Source: JAEUHO01 sp046350655 (GTDB lineage: Bacteria; Planctomycetota; PLA2; JAEUHO01). Taken from it: 60,844 nt of DNA. The position numbers were made by a program, and so were the translations under genes. The notes under the pieces were generated by a model. It saw only the letters and a list, made by a program, of their open reading frames with translations, was not told where the DNA came from and did not search any database. Where the stretch lies: NCBI GenBank assembly GCA_046350655.1, contig JAXMAB010000016.1, forward strand, positions 1-60,844, read 5' to 3'. Shown piece after piece: positions 44,015-52,448 of this stretch (positions are counted from its first letter, which is position 1; every line of letters begins with the position of its first letter).

Positions 44015-46303
44015 ATGCGGACGTCGGACGGGTGGACGGGGCGGTGCACCGCGCGGGGCGCGGTCCTGGGCGTGCTCGCGCTCCTGACGCTGGCGCCGGC
44101 GCCGGTCCGCGCGGCCGACGCGCCGCCGGCGGCCGCCCCGCCCGCGGCGGCCGCTCCGCCCGCGGCGGCCGCTCCGACGGAGGCCGCGTTCCTCGCCGAG
44201 CTCGACCGCGCGAAGGCGAACCTGTCCGCCGGCAAGCCCGCCGACGCGCGGAAGGTCCTGCTCGACGCGCTCGAGCGGCACCGCGACACCGACCACGTGT
44301 TCGCGAAGCGCCTCACCGTCGAGGACCTCGCGTGCCGCATCGCGTTCCGGGCGAGCGTGCCGCCGCCCGAGCCGCAGACGGTCGTGAAGGGGAAGCTGAA
44401 GAAGTTCCTGTCGTTCTCGGGCCTCGTCGAGATCGTCTACGAGGCGGGCAAGCCGAGCGACCTCGAGGCGCGGCCGGACGGGTCGCTCGTGTTCCCGGTG
44501 CGGTTCCGCGGCCCGTTCACGGTGACCGTCAAGGGCGACGCCTACCCCGACGAGCCCAAGAAGGTCCCCATGGTCCAGCTCGGGATGGACGCGGACGGCC
44601 GGGCGAAGCGCGACGACGCGTGGCTCGTGAGCTTCGGCGTGCCGCCCTTCACCGACGGCGGCCAGAAGGCCTGGCTCCCGCCGCGGATCGTGCGCGTCGC
44701 CGGCGAGGAGAAGTCGATCGTCGCGGAGAAGACCGACGTGCACCCCGCGCAGGCGCGGCGGCCGTACCGCCTCGAGGCCGGGATGACCGCGACGCGCGTC
44801 ACGGCGTCGGTGAACGGCACGGCGATCGGCGGCGCCGAGAAGCCCGCCGGCGTCTTCGGCTACGCGCTGATCCTCGTGCCCGGCTGGCGCGAGATCACGA
44901 TCGCGGGCCAGATCGAGCCGTCGTGGATCCAGGGGCGGCTCGACGAGATCGTGGCCGCGCGGCGCAAGGCGTTCGACGACGGGTTCGACGTCAAGACGGT
45001 GCTGCCCGCGTGGCTCTACGCGCCCCGCGGGTCGGCCGCGGCCGCCGCGCCGCGCCGCGAGGACGCCGGCGGCTCGATCCTCGCGCTGCCGCCCGAGCTG
45101 ATGGTCCCGTACGCGGAGGCGCTCGAGAAGGTCGACGACGACCCGAAGGCCGCGCTCGCCGCGGCCGAGGCGCTCCGCGCGAAGGGCGCGACCGCCGAGG
45201 CCGTGGGCCTGCTCACCGCGCGGGCGCTCGACGCGCTCGGCCAGCCGACGAAGGCGCTCGCCGAGGTGGACCAGGTCCTCGCGGCGTCGCCGGACGCGTT
45301 CGACGCGCTGCTCGTCCGCGCGAGCCTCCTGGTGCGGCTCGGCCGCGACACCGACCTCACGCTGACGCTCCAGACGCTGATGAAGCGGCCGGAGGCCGGG
45401 CCCGCGACGTACGTGGCGGCGGGGCGCTTCCTCCTCCTCGCGGGCCGCCTCGACGAGGCGCGCCGCCTCTCGGAGGACGCGGCGCGGCGCGGCGAGCGCT
45501 CGGAGGCGCTCGAGCAGCTCGGCCGGCTCGTCGTCCGCGCGCAGGCCGGCCCCGCCTGGCCGCGGGCGTTCGAGTTCAAGTCGAGCAACTACCACGTCGT
45601 CTCCGACATCGACCTCGACACCTGCCGCAAGGCGGCGCTGGTGCTCGAGGACGCGCTGGCGGACTTCCGCGGCCACGTGCGGTCGCTCAAGCCGGAGCCG
45701 CGCCGCCTCTACCGCGTCTACCTCTTCTCCGGGCGCGCGTCGTTCCAGAGCTACGTCGAGGACGCGCTCGCGTTCGCGGGGAAGGCCCCGGAGCAGGTGG
45801 CGGGGCTCTACAGCCCCGTGCTGAAGCAGCTCCTCGTCTGGAACCTCCCCGACCGCGACGAGATGATGAAGACGGTGCGCCACGAGGGCTTCCACCAGTA
45901 CCTCGACCGACTGCTCCCCGACCCGCCGGTCTGGTTCAACGAGGGCCTCGCCGTCTACTTCGAGGACCTGAAGCGCGTCGACGGCGTGCTGCAGGCCGCC
46001 GCGGTCCGGCCCGACTACCTCCGCGTCCTCGCGGGCAAGCCGCTCGTCCCGATGGCGTCGTTCGTGCGGATCGACCACGACGCCTTCTACCGGACGAGCC
46101 CGCACTCGTACGCGCAGGGCTGGCTCGTCGCGCACCTCCTGCGCCACGGCACGCCGCGGCACAAGGAGCTCTACCGCGCGCTCCTCTCGCGCCTCGAGAC
46201 CGCGGCCGGCACCGAGGCGGTCGAGGCCACCTTCGACGACGCGACGCTGACCGCCCTCGACGCCGACCTCGCGGCGCACCTCGCGGCGCTGCGCGCGAAG
46301 TGA
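44015..46303 (+). CDS. Secreted DUF1570-type putative metallopeptidase with TPR-like region
   Basis: 762 residues from ATG 44015, with GGGAGG upstream. Signal peptide (VLGVLALLTLAPAPVRAA) and a repetitive Pro/Ala stretch. The middle has helical, TPR-like units (DALGQPTKALAEVDQVLAASPDAF, in two parts). The C-terminal 220 residues have SNYHVVSDIDLDTCRKAA, RHEGFHQYLDRLL (an HExxH-like zinc motif) and FNEGLAVYFED. That is the DUF1570 pattern seen in secreted putative zinc peptidases. Substrate unknown. The next gene begins 47 bp downstream, so coexpression with the phosphatase lipoprotein is possible. Confidence 0.88.
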   Translation: MRTSDGWTGRCTARGAVLGVLALLTLAPAPVRAADAPPAAAPPAAAAPPAAAAPTEAAFLAELDRAKANLSAGKPADARKVLLDALERHRDTDHVFAKRLTVEDLACRIAFRASVPPPEPQTVVKGKLKKFLSFSGLVEIVYEAGKPSDLEARPDGSLVFPVRFRGPFTVTVKGDAYPDEPKKVPMVQLGMDADGRAKRDDAWLVSFGVPPFTDGGQKAWLPPRIVRVAGEEKSIVAEKTDVHPAQARRPYRLEAGMTATRVTASVNGTAIGGAEKPAGVFGYALILVPGWREITIAGQIEPSWIQGRLDEIVAARRKAFDDGFDVKTVLPAWLYAPRGSAAAAAPRREDAGGSILALPPELMVPYAEALEKVDDDPKAALAAAEALRAKGATAEAVGLLTARALDALGQPTKALAEVDQVLAASPDAFDALLVRASLLVRLGRDTDLTLTLQTLMKRPEAGPATYVAAGRFLLLAGRLDEARRLSEDAARRGERSEALEQLGRLVVRAQAGPAWPRAFEFKSSNYHVVSDIDLDTCRKAALVLEDALADFRGHVRSLKPEPRRLYRVYLFSGRASFQSYVEDALAFAGKAPEQVAGLYSPVLKQLLVWNLPDRDEMMKTVRHEGFHQYLDRLLPDPPVWFNEGLAVYFEDLKRVDGVLQAAAVRPDYLRVLAGKPLVPMASFVRIDHDAFYRTSPHSYAQGWLVAHLLRHGTPRHKELYRALLSRLETAAGTEAVEATFDDATLTALDADLAAHLAALRAK

Positions 46304-46335
46304 CCGCGCGCGCGTCGGCGCCCCTCGCCGCGCGG

Positions 46336-46341
46336 CACAAT
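46336..46341 (+). promoter_or_regulatory. Putative -10 box CACAAT for the phosphatase lipoprotein
   Basis: CACAAT ends 9 nt before GTG 46351. It resembles GACAAT before the cytochrome gene. Confidence 0.4.
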
Positions 46342-46350
46342 GGCGGGGCC

Positions 46351-47163
46351 GTGCCGGCCCGACGCCCCCCTCCCCTCCGCCGCCGGGCCCCGCGCGTCGC
46401 GACGTGGGCCGCCGCGACGCTCGTCGGCGCGGCGCTCCTGGCCCTCGCGGCGTGCCGCGGGGGCGTCCGACGCGGCGCCCGCCCCGCGCCCGACCTCGCC
46501 CCGGCGGCCGACGCGGGCGTCGAGGCCGACGCCTCGCCGCGCCACGACCTGCGGGGCCTGCCCAACTACGGCCGCGTGGACGGCGGGCTCTGCCGCTCGG
46601 GCCAGCCGGACGCCGAGGGCTACCGGACGGCGCGGGCCCTCGGCGTGCGCACGGTCGTGGACCTCCGCGGCTCCAAGGAGGGCCCGGCGGGCACGGAGGC
46701 GGCCGGGCTCGACCTCGTGGTCGTCCGCACGGGCGCCCGGCGGGTCAGCGAGGCCGACGTGGTCGAGTTCCTCCGCGTCGCCACCGACCCCGCGCGACGG
46801 CCCGTCCTCGTCCACTGCGCGTCGGGCCATGACCGCACCGGCGCCCTGGTCGCGGCCTACCGCCGCGTCGTGGACGGGTGGTCCGCCGACGAGGCGCTGC
46901 GCGAGATGCGCCGCTTCGGCGCCGCGCCGTGGTACCGCAACCTCGTGCGGTTGATCGAGCGCCTCGACCCGGCCGCGATCCGGGCCCGTGTCGACGCCGC
47001 CCCCGACCCCGCCGACGGCGGGGCCCGCGCGCCCGCGGGCGGGACCGACGCCGGCGCGCGTGACGGGCCGCTCGACGCGAGCCCCGACCGGGACGCCGAA
47101 GGGGACGACGCGGACGACGGCGGACCGTCGCCGCACGGGGCGCCGCCCGCGCCCGCGCGATGA
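46351..47163 (+). CDS. Lipoprotein tyrosine/dual-specificity protein phosphatase
   Basis: 270 residues from GTG 46351; GTG 46300, overlapping the previous stop, is an alternative. Lipoprotein signal ending LVGAALLALAAC. The phosphatase domain shows NYGRVDGGLCRSGQPD, ALGVRTVVDLRGSKEG, and the active site VHCASGHDRTG (the CxxGxDRTG form of the Cx5R signature). The catalytic Cys and Arg are present. The C-terminal 65 residues are Asp/Pro/Ala-rich. A phosphatase anchored outside the cytoplasm is unusual; such DSP-like proteins may act on phosphotyrosine, inositol phosphates or other phosphoesters. Confidence 0.88.
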   Translation: MPARRPPPLRRRAPRVATWAAATLVGAALLALAACRGGVRRGARPAPDLAPAADAGVEADASPRHDLRGLPNYGRVDGGLCRSGQPDAEGYRTARALGVRTVVDLRGSKEGPAGTEAAGLDLVVVRTGARRVSEADVVEFLRVATDPARRPVLVHCASGHDRTGALVAAYRRVVDGWSADEALREMRRFGAAPWYRNLVRLIERLDPAAIRARVDAAPDPADGGARAPAGGTDAGARDGPLDASPDRDAEGDDADDGGPSPHGAPPAPAR

Positions 47164-47308
47164 CGGCGGGCGCCCGAAACTCTGGAACGGCCCCGGCCCC
47201 CGTCCCATACTGCGCGCGGAGGCCCCGCGTGCGACGTCCCCGCCGGCAGACGCCCCGAATCCGCGCGACGTCGGTGCCCCGCCGGCCCGCGTCGCGGAGG
47301 GCACCCGC

Positions 47309-48286
47309 TTGACCCGCGGGCTCCGCCTCGCGCTGCTCGTCGGGCTCCTCGGGGCCCTCGGCGCCGGCGCGGCCTGCGGCCCGGACGGCCCGCGGGACGG
47401 CGTGCTCCGGATCGGCTGCTTCCCCAACGTCACCCACGCGCAGGCGCTCGTCGCGCGGCAGCTCGAGCGGAAGGGCACCCCGTGGTTCGCGCCGCGGCTC
47501 TCGATGGCGGTGGAGTGGGTCACGTTCAACGCCGGCCCGAGCGCCATGGAGGCGCTCCTCGCCGGCACGATCGACGCGACCTACGTCGGCCCCAACCCCG
47601 CGCTCAACGCCCACCTCCGCAGCCGCGGCGACGAGGTGCGCGTGGTCGCCGGCGCGGCCTCGGGCGGGTCGGCGCTCGTCGTCCGCCGCGGCGCGGGCCT
47701 CCGCGCGGCCGCGGACTTCCGCGGCAAGCGGATCGCGACGCCCCAGCTCGGCAACACCCAGGACGTCGCGTGCCGCGCCTGGCTCGCGGCCGGCGGCGTG
47801 AAGGTCACCGTCACGGGCGGCGATGCGTCGGTCGAGCCGACCGCGAACCCGGACCAGCTCGCGCGGTTCCTCGCGAAGGAGATCGACGCCGCGTGGACCG
47901 TCGAGCCGTGGGTGTCGCGGCTCGAGCGCGAGGCCGACGGCGAGGTGCTCGTCGCCGAGGACGACGCGCTCACCACGGTGCTCGTCGCGAGCCGGCGCCT
48001 CGTCGACACGCGCCCCGAGGTCGTGAAGCGGCTCGTCGCCGCCCACGCGGAGCTCACCGCGTGGGTGGTCGCGCACCCCGACGAGGCCCGCGCGCACGTG
48101 CGCGCCGAGCTGCGCGCGCTCACGCGCCAGGACCTCGCGCCGGCGCTCCTCGAGCACGCCTGGCCGCGGCTGCGCTTCGAGAGCGGCGTGGACCGCGCGC
48201 GCTTCGAGCGGCTCGTCACCGCGGCCCGCGGCGTCGGGTTCCTCGCCGACGCGATCCCCCTCGACCGGCTGGTCGTGACCCCGTGA
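47309..48286 (+). CDS. ABC transporter substrate-binding lipoprotein (nitrate/sulfonate/taurine type)
   Basis: 325 residues from TTG 47309, with GGAGGG at 8-nt spacing. Signal peptide ending LGAGAAC. The binding fold is SsuA/TauA/NrtA-like: LRIGCFPNVTHAQALVA, TFNAGPSAMEALLAGTIDAT, YVGPNPALNAHL, DFRGKRIATPQLGNTQDV, AAWTVEPWVSRL. Ligands in this group are sulfonates, nitrate, bicarbonate, thiamine precursors and others; sequence alone does not decide. First gene of a four-gene overlapping operon (binding protein, ATPase, permease, HPr). Confidence 0.92.
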   Translation: MTRGLRLALLVGLLGALGAGAACGPDGPRDGVLRIGCFPNVTHAQALVARQLERKGTPWFAPRLSMAVEWVTFNAGPSAMEALLAGTIDATYVGPNPALNAHLRSRGDEVRVVAGAASGGSALVVRRGAGLRAAADFRGKRIATPQLGNTQDVACRAWLAAGGVKVTVTGGDASVEPTANPDQLARFLAKEIDAAWTVEPWVSRLEREADGEVLVAEDDALTTVLVASRRLVDTRPEVVKRLVAAHAELTAWVVAHPDEARAHVRAELRALTRQDLAPALLEHAWPRLRFESGVDRARFERLVTAARGVGFLADAIPLDRLVVTP

Positions 48287-49095
48287 CCGACGTCCAGCAG
48301 GAGCTCGCGCCCGCGCCCCCGCTGAAGCTCGCGCTCCGCGGCGTCGGGAAGTCGTTCACCCAGGGCAAGACCGCCGTTCGGGCCCTCGACCGGATCGACC
48401 TCGACGTCGCCGAGGGCGAGTTCGTCTGCCTCGTGGGCCCGAGCGGCTGCGGGAAGTCCACGCTGCTCTCCATCATCGCGGGCCTCGAGACCCCGGACGA
48501 GGGCGAGGTGCTCGCCGACGGGCAGCCCGTCCGCGGGCCCGGCCGCGACCGCGTCGTGATGTTCCAGGAGCACGCGCTGTTCCCCTGGAAGGACGTGCTC
48601 GGCAACGTCGAGTTCGGCCTCCGCTTCAAGCCGAACCTCGACGCGAAGGCCCGCCGCGAGGTGGCGCGCTTCTACCTGCGCATGGTGGGCCTCGAGGCGT
48701 TCGCGCACGCGTGGGTCCACGAGCTCTCCGGCGGCATGCGCCAGCGCGTCGCGCTCGCGCGGTGCCTCGCCCCGAACCCGCGCGTGCTCCTCATGGACGA
48801 GCCCTTCGCGGCCCTCGACGCGATGACCCGCGAGCGGCTCTACGTGGACCTCCAGCAGATCTGGGCCGCCCGCCGCAAGACGATCGTCCTCGTGACGCAC
48901 AACATGCGCGAGGCCCTGACGCTCGGCGACCGGATCGTGCTCATGACGCCGCGGCCGGGCCGGATCCACGCCGAGCACGTCTCGGGGCTCGCGCGCCCGC
49001 GCGACATCAACGCCCCCCACCTCGCCGAGCGCGCGGCGGAGCTGACGGCCGAGCTGCGCCGCGCGCTGGGCCCGGACGCGGAGGCGGGCCGATGA
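48283..49095 (+). CDS. ABC transporter ATPase (SsuB/TauB/NrtD type)
   Basis: 270 residues from GTG 48283, overlapping the upstream TGA. Walker A GPSGCGKST, Q-loop MFQEHALFPW, signature LSGGMRQRVALAR, Walker B VLLMDEPFAALD, and switch VTHNMREAL with its His. It powers uptake of the ligand captured by the lipoprotein encoded upstream. No regulatory C-terminal domain of the NrtC type is present. Confidence 0.94.
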   Translation: MTDVQQELAPAPPLKLALRGVGKSFTQGKTAVRALDRIDLDVAEGEFVCLVGPSGCGKSTLLSIIAGLETPDEGEVLADGQPVRGPGRDRVVMFQEHALFPWKDVLGNVEFGLRFKPNLDAKARREVARFYLRMVGLEAFAHAWVHELSGGMRQRVALARCLAPNPRVLLMDEPFAALDAMTRERLYVDLQQIWAARRKTIVLVTHNMREALTLGDRIVLMTPRPGRIHAEHVSGLARPRDINAPHLAERAAELTAELRRALGPDAEAGR

Positions 49096-49862
49096 CGCGC
49101 CTCGCGGTCCGCCTCGGGTTCCTCGCCCTGCTCGGGGCGGCGTGGCACGTCCTCGCCGTGTCCGGCGTGTGGAGCCCGGTGCTGCTGCCGTCGCCGGCGG
49201 CGGTGCTCGAATGGCTCGTCGGCGCGGCCCGTGACGGCACGCTCGCCTCGGCGACCCTCGTCACGCTCCGCCGCCTCGTCGTCGGGTTCGCCGTCGGCGT
49301 CGCGATCGGCCTGCCCGTCGGCCTGCTCTGCGCGCGCTCGCGCTCCTTCGACGACACCGTGGGCCTCCTCGCCCGCGGGGCGCAGTCGCTCCCGAGCGTG
49401 TGCTGGGCCCCGCTCGCGATCCTCTGGTTCACGCGCGCCGACCTCGCGATGCTGTTCGTGGTCGTCATGGGCACCGTCGGGTCCATCGCCATCGCCGCGG
49501 CGGACGGCGTGCGCGCGGTGCCGCCCATCTACGTGCGGGTCGCCCGCACCATGGGCGCGGGGGGCGCGGCCACCTGGTTCCGGGTCGTGCTCCCGGCCTC
49601 GCTGCCGTTCGTCGTGTCGGGCATGAAGCAGGGCTGGGCGTTCGCCTGGCGGTCGCTCATGGCCGCCGAGATCATCGTGCCGGGCATGCAGGCGTTCGGG
49701 CTCGGGCACCTCCTCCACTACGGCCGCGAGCTCCACGCGATGGACCAGGTCCTCGGGGTCATGATCGTCATCGTCGTGGTGGGCGTCACGATCGACCGCG
49801 TCCTCTTCGCCGCCGCCGAGCGCGCGCTCCACCGCCGCTGGGGCACGGGGAGGTCGCCGTGA
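49092..49862 (+). CDS. ABC transporter permease (SsuC/TauC/NrtB type)
   Basis: 256 residues from ATG 49092 (ATGA overlap). About six membrane helices; LPSVCWAPLAILWF and the conserved cytoplasmic coupling region (RTMGAGGAATWFRVVLPASLP) are typical. ATPase contact region and length are normal. Its TGA overlaps the GTG of the HPr gene, binding HPr translation to the transporter. Confidence 0.93.
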   Translation: MTRLAVRLGFLALLGAAWHVLAVSGVWSPVLLPSPAAVLEWLVGAARDGTLASATLVTLRRLVVGFAVGVAIGLPVGLLCARSRSFDDTVGLLARGAQSLPSVCWAPLAILWFTRADLAMLFVVVMGTVGSIAIAAADGVRAVPPIYVRVARTMGAGGAATWFRVVLPASLPFVVSGMKQGWAFAWRSLMAAEIIVPGMQAFGLGHLLHYGRELHAMDQVLGVMIVIVVVGVTIDRVLFAAAERALHRRWGTGRSP

Positions 49863-50137
49863 CCCCCGACGGCGGCCCGCTGCGACGCCTCGTCAAGGTC
49901 GGCGACCCGACGGGCCTCCACGCGCGCCCGTGCGCGGCGCTCGCGAAGCTCGTGGCCCGCACGCGCGACGCGACGCTCAAGGTCCGCCTGCGCGGCACGG
50001 AGGCCGACGGCGGCAGCATCCTCGACCTCCTCGGCCTCGTCGCCGGCGGCGGCGAGGAGCTCGAGCTGGTCGCCGACGGCCCGGGCGCCGCGGCCCTGCT
50101 CGACGCGGCGGCGGACCTCGTCGGTCGCGCGCCCTGA
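49859..50137 (+). CDS. HPr family phosphocarrier protein
   Basis: 92 residues from GTG 49859, overlapping the permease stop. DPTGLHARPCAALAKLV contains the phosphorylatable His21, and GGSILDLLGLVAGGGEELEL the region around Ser53 (the HprK site in Gram-positive relatives). It normally carries phosphate from enzyme I in the PTS or in a regulatory NPr-type cascade. No enzyme I, EIIA or HPr kinase lies in this window. Its presence as last gene of an ABC uptake operon is atypical. Confidence 0.9.
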   Translation: MTPDGGPLRRLVKVGDPTGLHARPCAALAKLVARTRDATLKVRLRGTEADGGSILDLLGLVAGGGEELELVADGPGAAALLDAAADLVGRAP

Positions 50138-50341
50138 GGGCGGCCGGGCCGCGCCCCGGGTCGCCTCCCTCGCCCCCGACCGGCCGGTCGGCATCGTCCG
50201 GTCCCTGTCGCCGCCCCTCCCTCGCGCGTGGACCGGGCGCGCGGCCCCCCGCGCCGGACCGCGCCGCGGGCATGGGCGCTCGATGCCGAGTCCGCTGCGA
50301 TCCGGTGTATCCGCCGCGGGGAGGGTGGCCTCTCCCCTGCT

Positions 50342-50410
50342 GTCGGGCACCTGCTACGGACCGGACGATCCATCCCCCCCGGACGGTCGGTCTCTCCCCA
50401 GGTGCCCGAC
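50342..50410. other. Candidate structured RNA: 12-bp closing stem with 45-nt internal region
   Basis: GTCGGGCACCTG (50342-50353) and CAGGTGCCCGAC (50399-50410) are perfect inverse complements. The enclosed stretch can form a smaller GACCG/CGGTC stem, and a GGGGAG/CTCCCC hairpin precedes the element. I do not recognise a known riboswitch or RNA family. The strand is unknown; the arms read the same on both. Confidence 0.45.
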
Positions 50411-50511
50411 GTTGTTTCCCGGGGGCGCTCGCCGGAGCCCGTCCCCGGCGCCGGGCGCGGGTCCTCGACACGACGCCGCCGCCCCATGGCGGGACGCGAT
50501 CGGCGGCGTGG

Positions 50512-50525
50512 GCACGCGAGGCCCG
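50512..50525 (+). repeat. Dispersed element, copy 25
   Basis: CACGCGAGGCCCGG variant, about 50 nt from the response-regulator stop in the convergent gap. Confidence 0.65.
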
Positions 50526-50572
50526 GTCCGCGTCGTCGCGGTCGGGGAGGTCGGGGCGGAGCGCGACGGCGC

Positions 50573-51091
50573 CTACTTGCTGAACGTGTCGTCGCCGGGC
50601 GACGGGGGCGCGATCACCCACGCGCCGTCCTCGTCCTGCTCGGGCGCCATCGTCCGGCGCAGGCGCTCCTCGCGGGCGGCGTCGCGGTCGCGGGCGGCGA
50701 CGTCGGTCCCGGCGGGCAGCCCGAGGAGGTCGCGCAGCGCGCGGCGCATCTCGTCGCCCTCCCACGGCTTCGTGAAGAAGCGGTGGAGCCGGCCCTCGTT
50801 CATCGCCGTCATGACCATGGCGAGGTCGGCCTGCGCGGTGAGGAGGATGGCGATCACGTCCGGCTTCGTGCGCCGCACGTGGATCATGAAGTCGAGCCCG
50901 GGCGTGCCCGGCATGTAGTGGTCGCAGACGATCGCGCGCACCTCGGGGTGCTGCCCGAGGATCGCCTCGGCCTCCCCCGCGTCGTAGGCGTGGAGGAGCT
51001 CGTAGGGCTCACGCCGGAGCGTTCGCTCGAGCGCCCGGTGAATGCTCTCCTCGTCGTCCACGATCAAGAGCGTCGTCTTCGCGGGGGTCAT
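50573..51091 (-). CDS. Stand-alone response regulator receiver protein
   Basis: 172 residues from ATG 51091, with GGGAG upstream. CheY-like receiver: LLIVDDEE acidic pair, phosphoacceptor D57 in VCDHYMPG, LLTAQ Thr switch, and FFTKPW with the conserved Lys. The last 45 residues (from about LPAGTDVAARDRD) are charged and not a DNA-binding domain. It should accept phosphate from the histidine kinase encoded just upstream, whose 3' end overlaps its first 83 bp. Output is probably protein interaction. Confidence 0.93.
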   Translation of the reverse strand: MTPAKTTLLIVDDEESIHRALERTLRREPYELLHAYDAGEAEAILGQHPEVRAIVCDHYMPGTPGLDFMIHVRRTKPDVIAILLTAQADLAMVMTAMNEGRLHRFFTKPWEGDEMRRALRDLLGLPAGTDVAARDRDAAREERLRRTMAPEQDEDGAWVIAPPSPGDDTFSK

Positions 51092-52448
51092 GTGCGTGCT
51101 CTCCCTGGGCGCGGCGGTCGTCCGCCGGCCACTCGATGCGGAACCTGGTGCCCTGGCCGGGCGAGGACGCGAGCTCGAGGTGGGCGCCGTGCGCCTCCAC
51201 GATCTCGTGCACGAGGTGCAGCCCCAGCCCGGTGCCCTTGCCGGCGGCCTTCGTGGTGAAGAAGCCGTGCAGGGCCTTCGTCGCGGTGGAGTCGGTCATG
51301 CCGACGCCGGTGTCCTCGACCTTGAAGACGACGCGCCCGGGCGGGCCGTCCTCCGCGGAGAACGTGAGGGTGCCGCCGTGGGCCTCCATCGCGTCCAGCG
51401 CGTTGCTGCCGAGGTTGAGCAGGACCTGCTGCAGCCGGCCGGGGTCGGCGAGCGCGGCGCCCGCGGTCGAGCAGCGGACCTCGATGCGCAGCGGCGGCTT
51501 CGCGCGGTGGCGGAGCAGCCGGGCCGCCGACTCGATGGCGCGGGCGCAGGGCACGGCGACGTGCTCCGCGGGGGTCGCGCGCGCGACGGCGGTGAGGTCG
51601 ACGGCGAGGCGGTGGAGGTGGTCGCAGGCCGCGCGGGCGTCGTCCACCGCGGCGCGGAGCATGACGCCCGGGTCGTCGCGGGGCCCGGTGGCCGGCGCGG
51701 CGCCGAGCTCGTCGAGGAGCGAGGGCGCCTCCTCGAGGGCGGCCTTGAGGGCGGCGACCGGGTTGCGGATGTCGTGCGCGATCCCGGCGGCGAGCGTGCC
51801 GAGGGTCGCGAGGCGGTCGGCCGCCGACAGGCGGCGGCGCACGGCGTCGAGCTCCTCCTCGCTGCGCGAGAGGTCGCGGGTGCGGTCGGCGACGGCGGCC
51901 TCGAGGCGGCGGCGCTCCTCCTCCGCCCGCGCCCGCTCGCGCGCCGACTCGCGGCCGCTCTCGGCCAGCTGGCCCATGAAGAGCGACACGACGAAGAAGA
52001 ACGCGAACTGCGAGAGGACCGGGAACGTCAGCAGCGTGCGGGGGTCCGCCCCCCACCGCGAGACCGCGGCGAAGACGCTGCACACGACGACCGCGTTCAG
52101 CGCCGCGCTGCCGATGCCCTGGATCACGGCGGCCATCAGCACCAGCGTGAAGTACGCCGTGATGAACTCGGGCACGTTGGACCCGCGCAGCACGATGAGG
52201 GCGCTGACCACGAGCACGTCGAACACGAAGACGGCGCGCTGGACGCGCGGCGAGAGGAACACCGGCAGCCGGGAGGCCATGTAGCCGAGGTTCGTGACGC
52301 CGTAGACGATCAGCGTGAACCAGAACGGGTTCGGGTAGGCCGGTCGCTCGCCGAGGCCGAGCATCGCGAGGCCCGCGAGCACGAGCAGCCGCAGGGCGAC
52401 GACGGCGTCGCGCGGGTCGCGCAGGTACTTGCCGGTCACGAACGTCAT
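51009..52448 (-). CDS. Membrane-bound sensor histidine kinase
   Basis: 479 residues from ATG 52448, with GGGAGG upstream. About six membrane helices fill residues 15-160 (VALRLLVLAGLAMLG; FWFTLIVYGVTNLGYMA; FVFDVLVVSALIVL; YFTLVLMAAVIQGIG; FAFFFVVSLFMG), followed by a coiled linker. The H-box GIAHDIRNP has H225. The ATPase domain is intact: N-box LQQVLLNLGSNALDAM, G1 VEDTGVGM, G2 GKGTGLGLHLVHEIVEAHG. No extracellular sensor domain is visible, so membrane helices or a partner must sense. The 3' end overlaps the receiver gene by 83 bp; the start overlaps the GTPase fusion gene (ATGA). Confidence 0.93.
   Translation of the reverse strand: MTFVTGKYLRDPRDAVVALRLLVLAGLAMLGLGERPAYPNPFWFTLIVYGVTNLGYMASRLPVFLSPRVQRAVFVFDVLVVSALIVLRGSNVPEFITAYFTLVLMAAVIQGIGSAALNAVVVCSVFAAVSRWGADPRTLLTFPVLSQFAFFFVVSLFMGQLAESGRESARERARAEEERRRLEAAVADRTRDLSRSEEELDAVRRRLSAADRLATLGTLAAGIAHDIRNPVAALKAALEEAPSLLDELGAAPATGPRDDPGVMLRAAVDDARAACDHLHRLAVDLTAVARATPAEHVAVPCARAIESAARLLRHRAKPPLRIEVRCSTAGAALADPGRLQQVLLNLGSNALDAMEAHGGTLTFSAEDGPPGRVVFKVEDTGVGMTDSTATKALHGFFTTKAAGKGTGLGLHLVHEIVEAHGAHLELASSPGQGTRFRIEWPADDRRAQGEHAHDPREDDALDRGRRGEHSPGARANAPA

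Larger units (their letters stand above)
50138..50572. other. 435-bp convergent intergenic region with long inverted repeat
   Basis: Between the HPr and response-regulator stops. It contains a perfect 12-bp inverted repeat 45 nt apart (50342-50410), a preceding GGGGAG/CTCCCC hairpin (about 50318-50337) and a dispersed element (50512-50525). No small gene is evident. Too long for a simple convergent terminator; see the candidate RNA entry. Confidence 0.55.
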
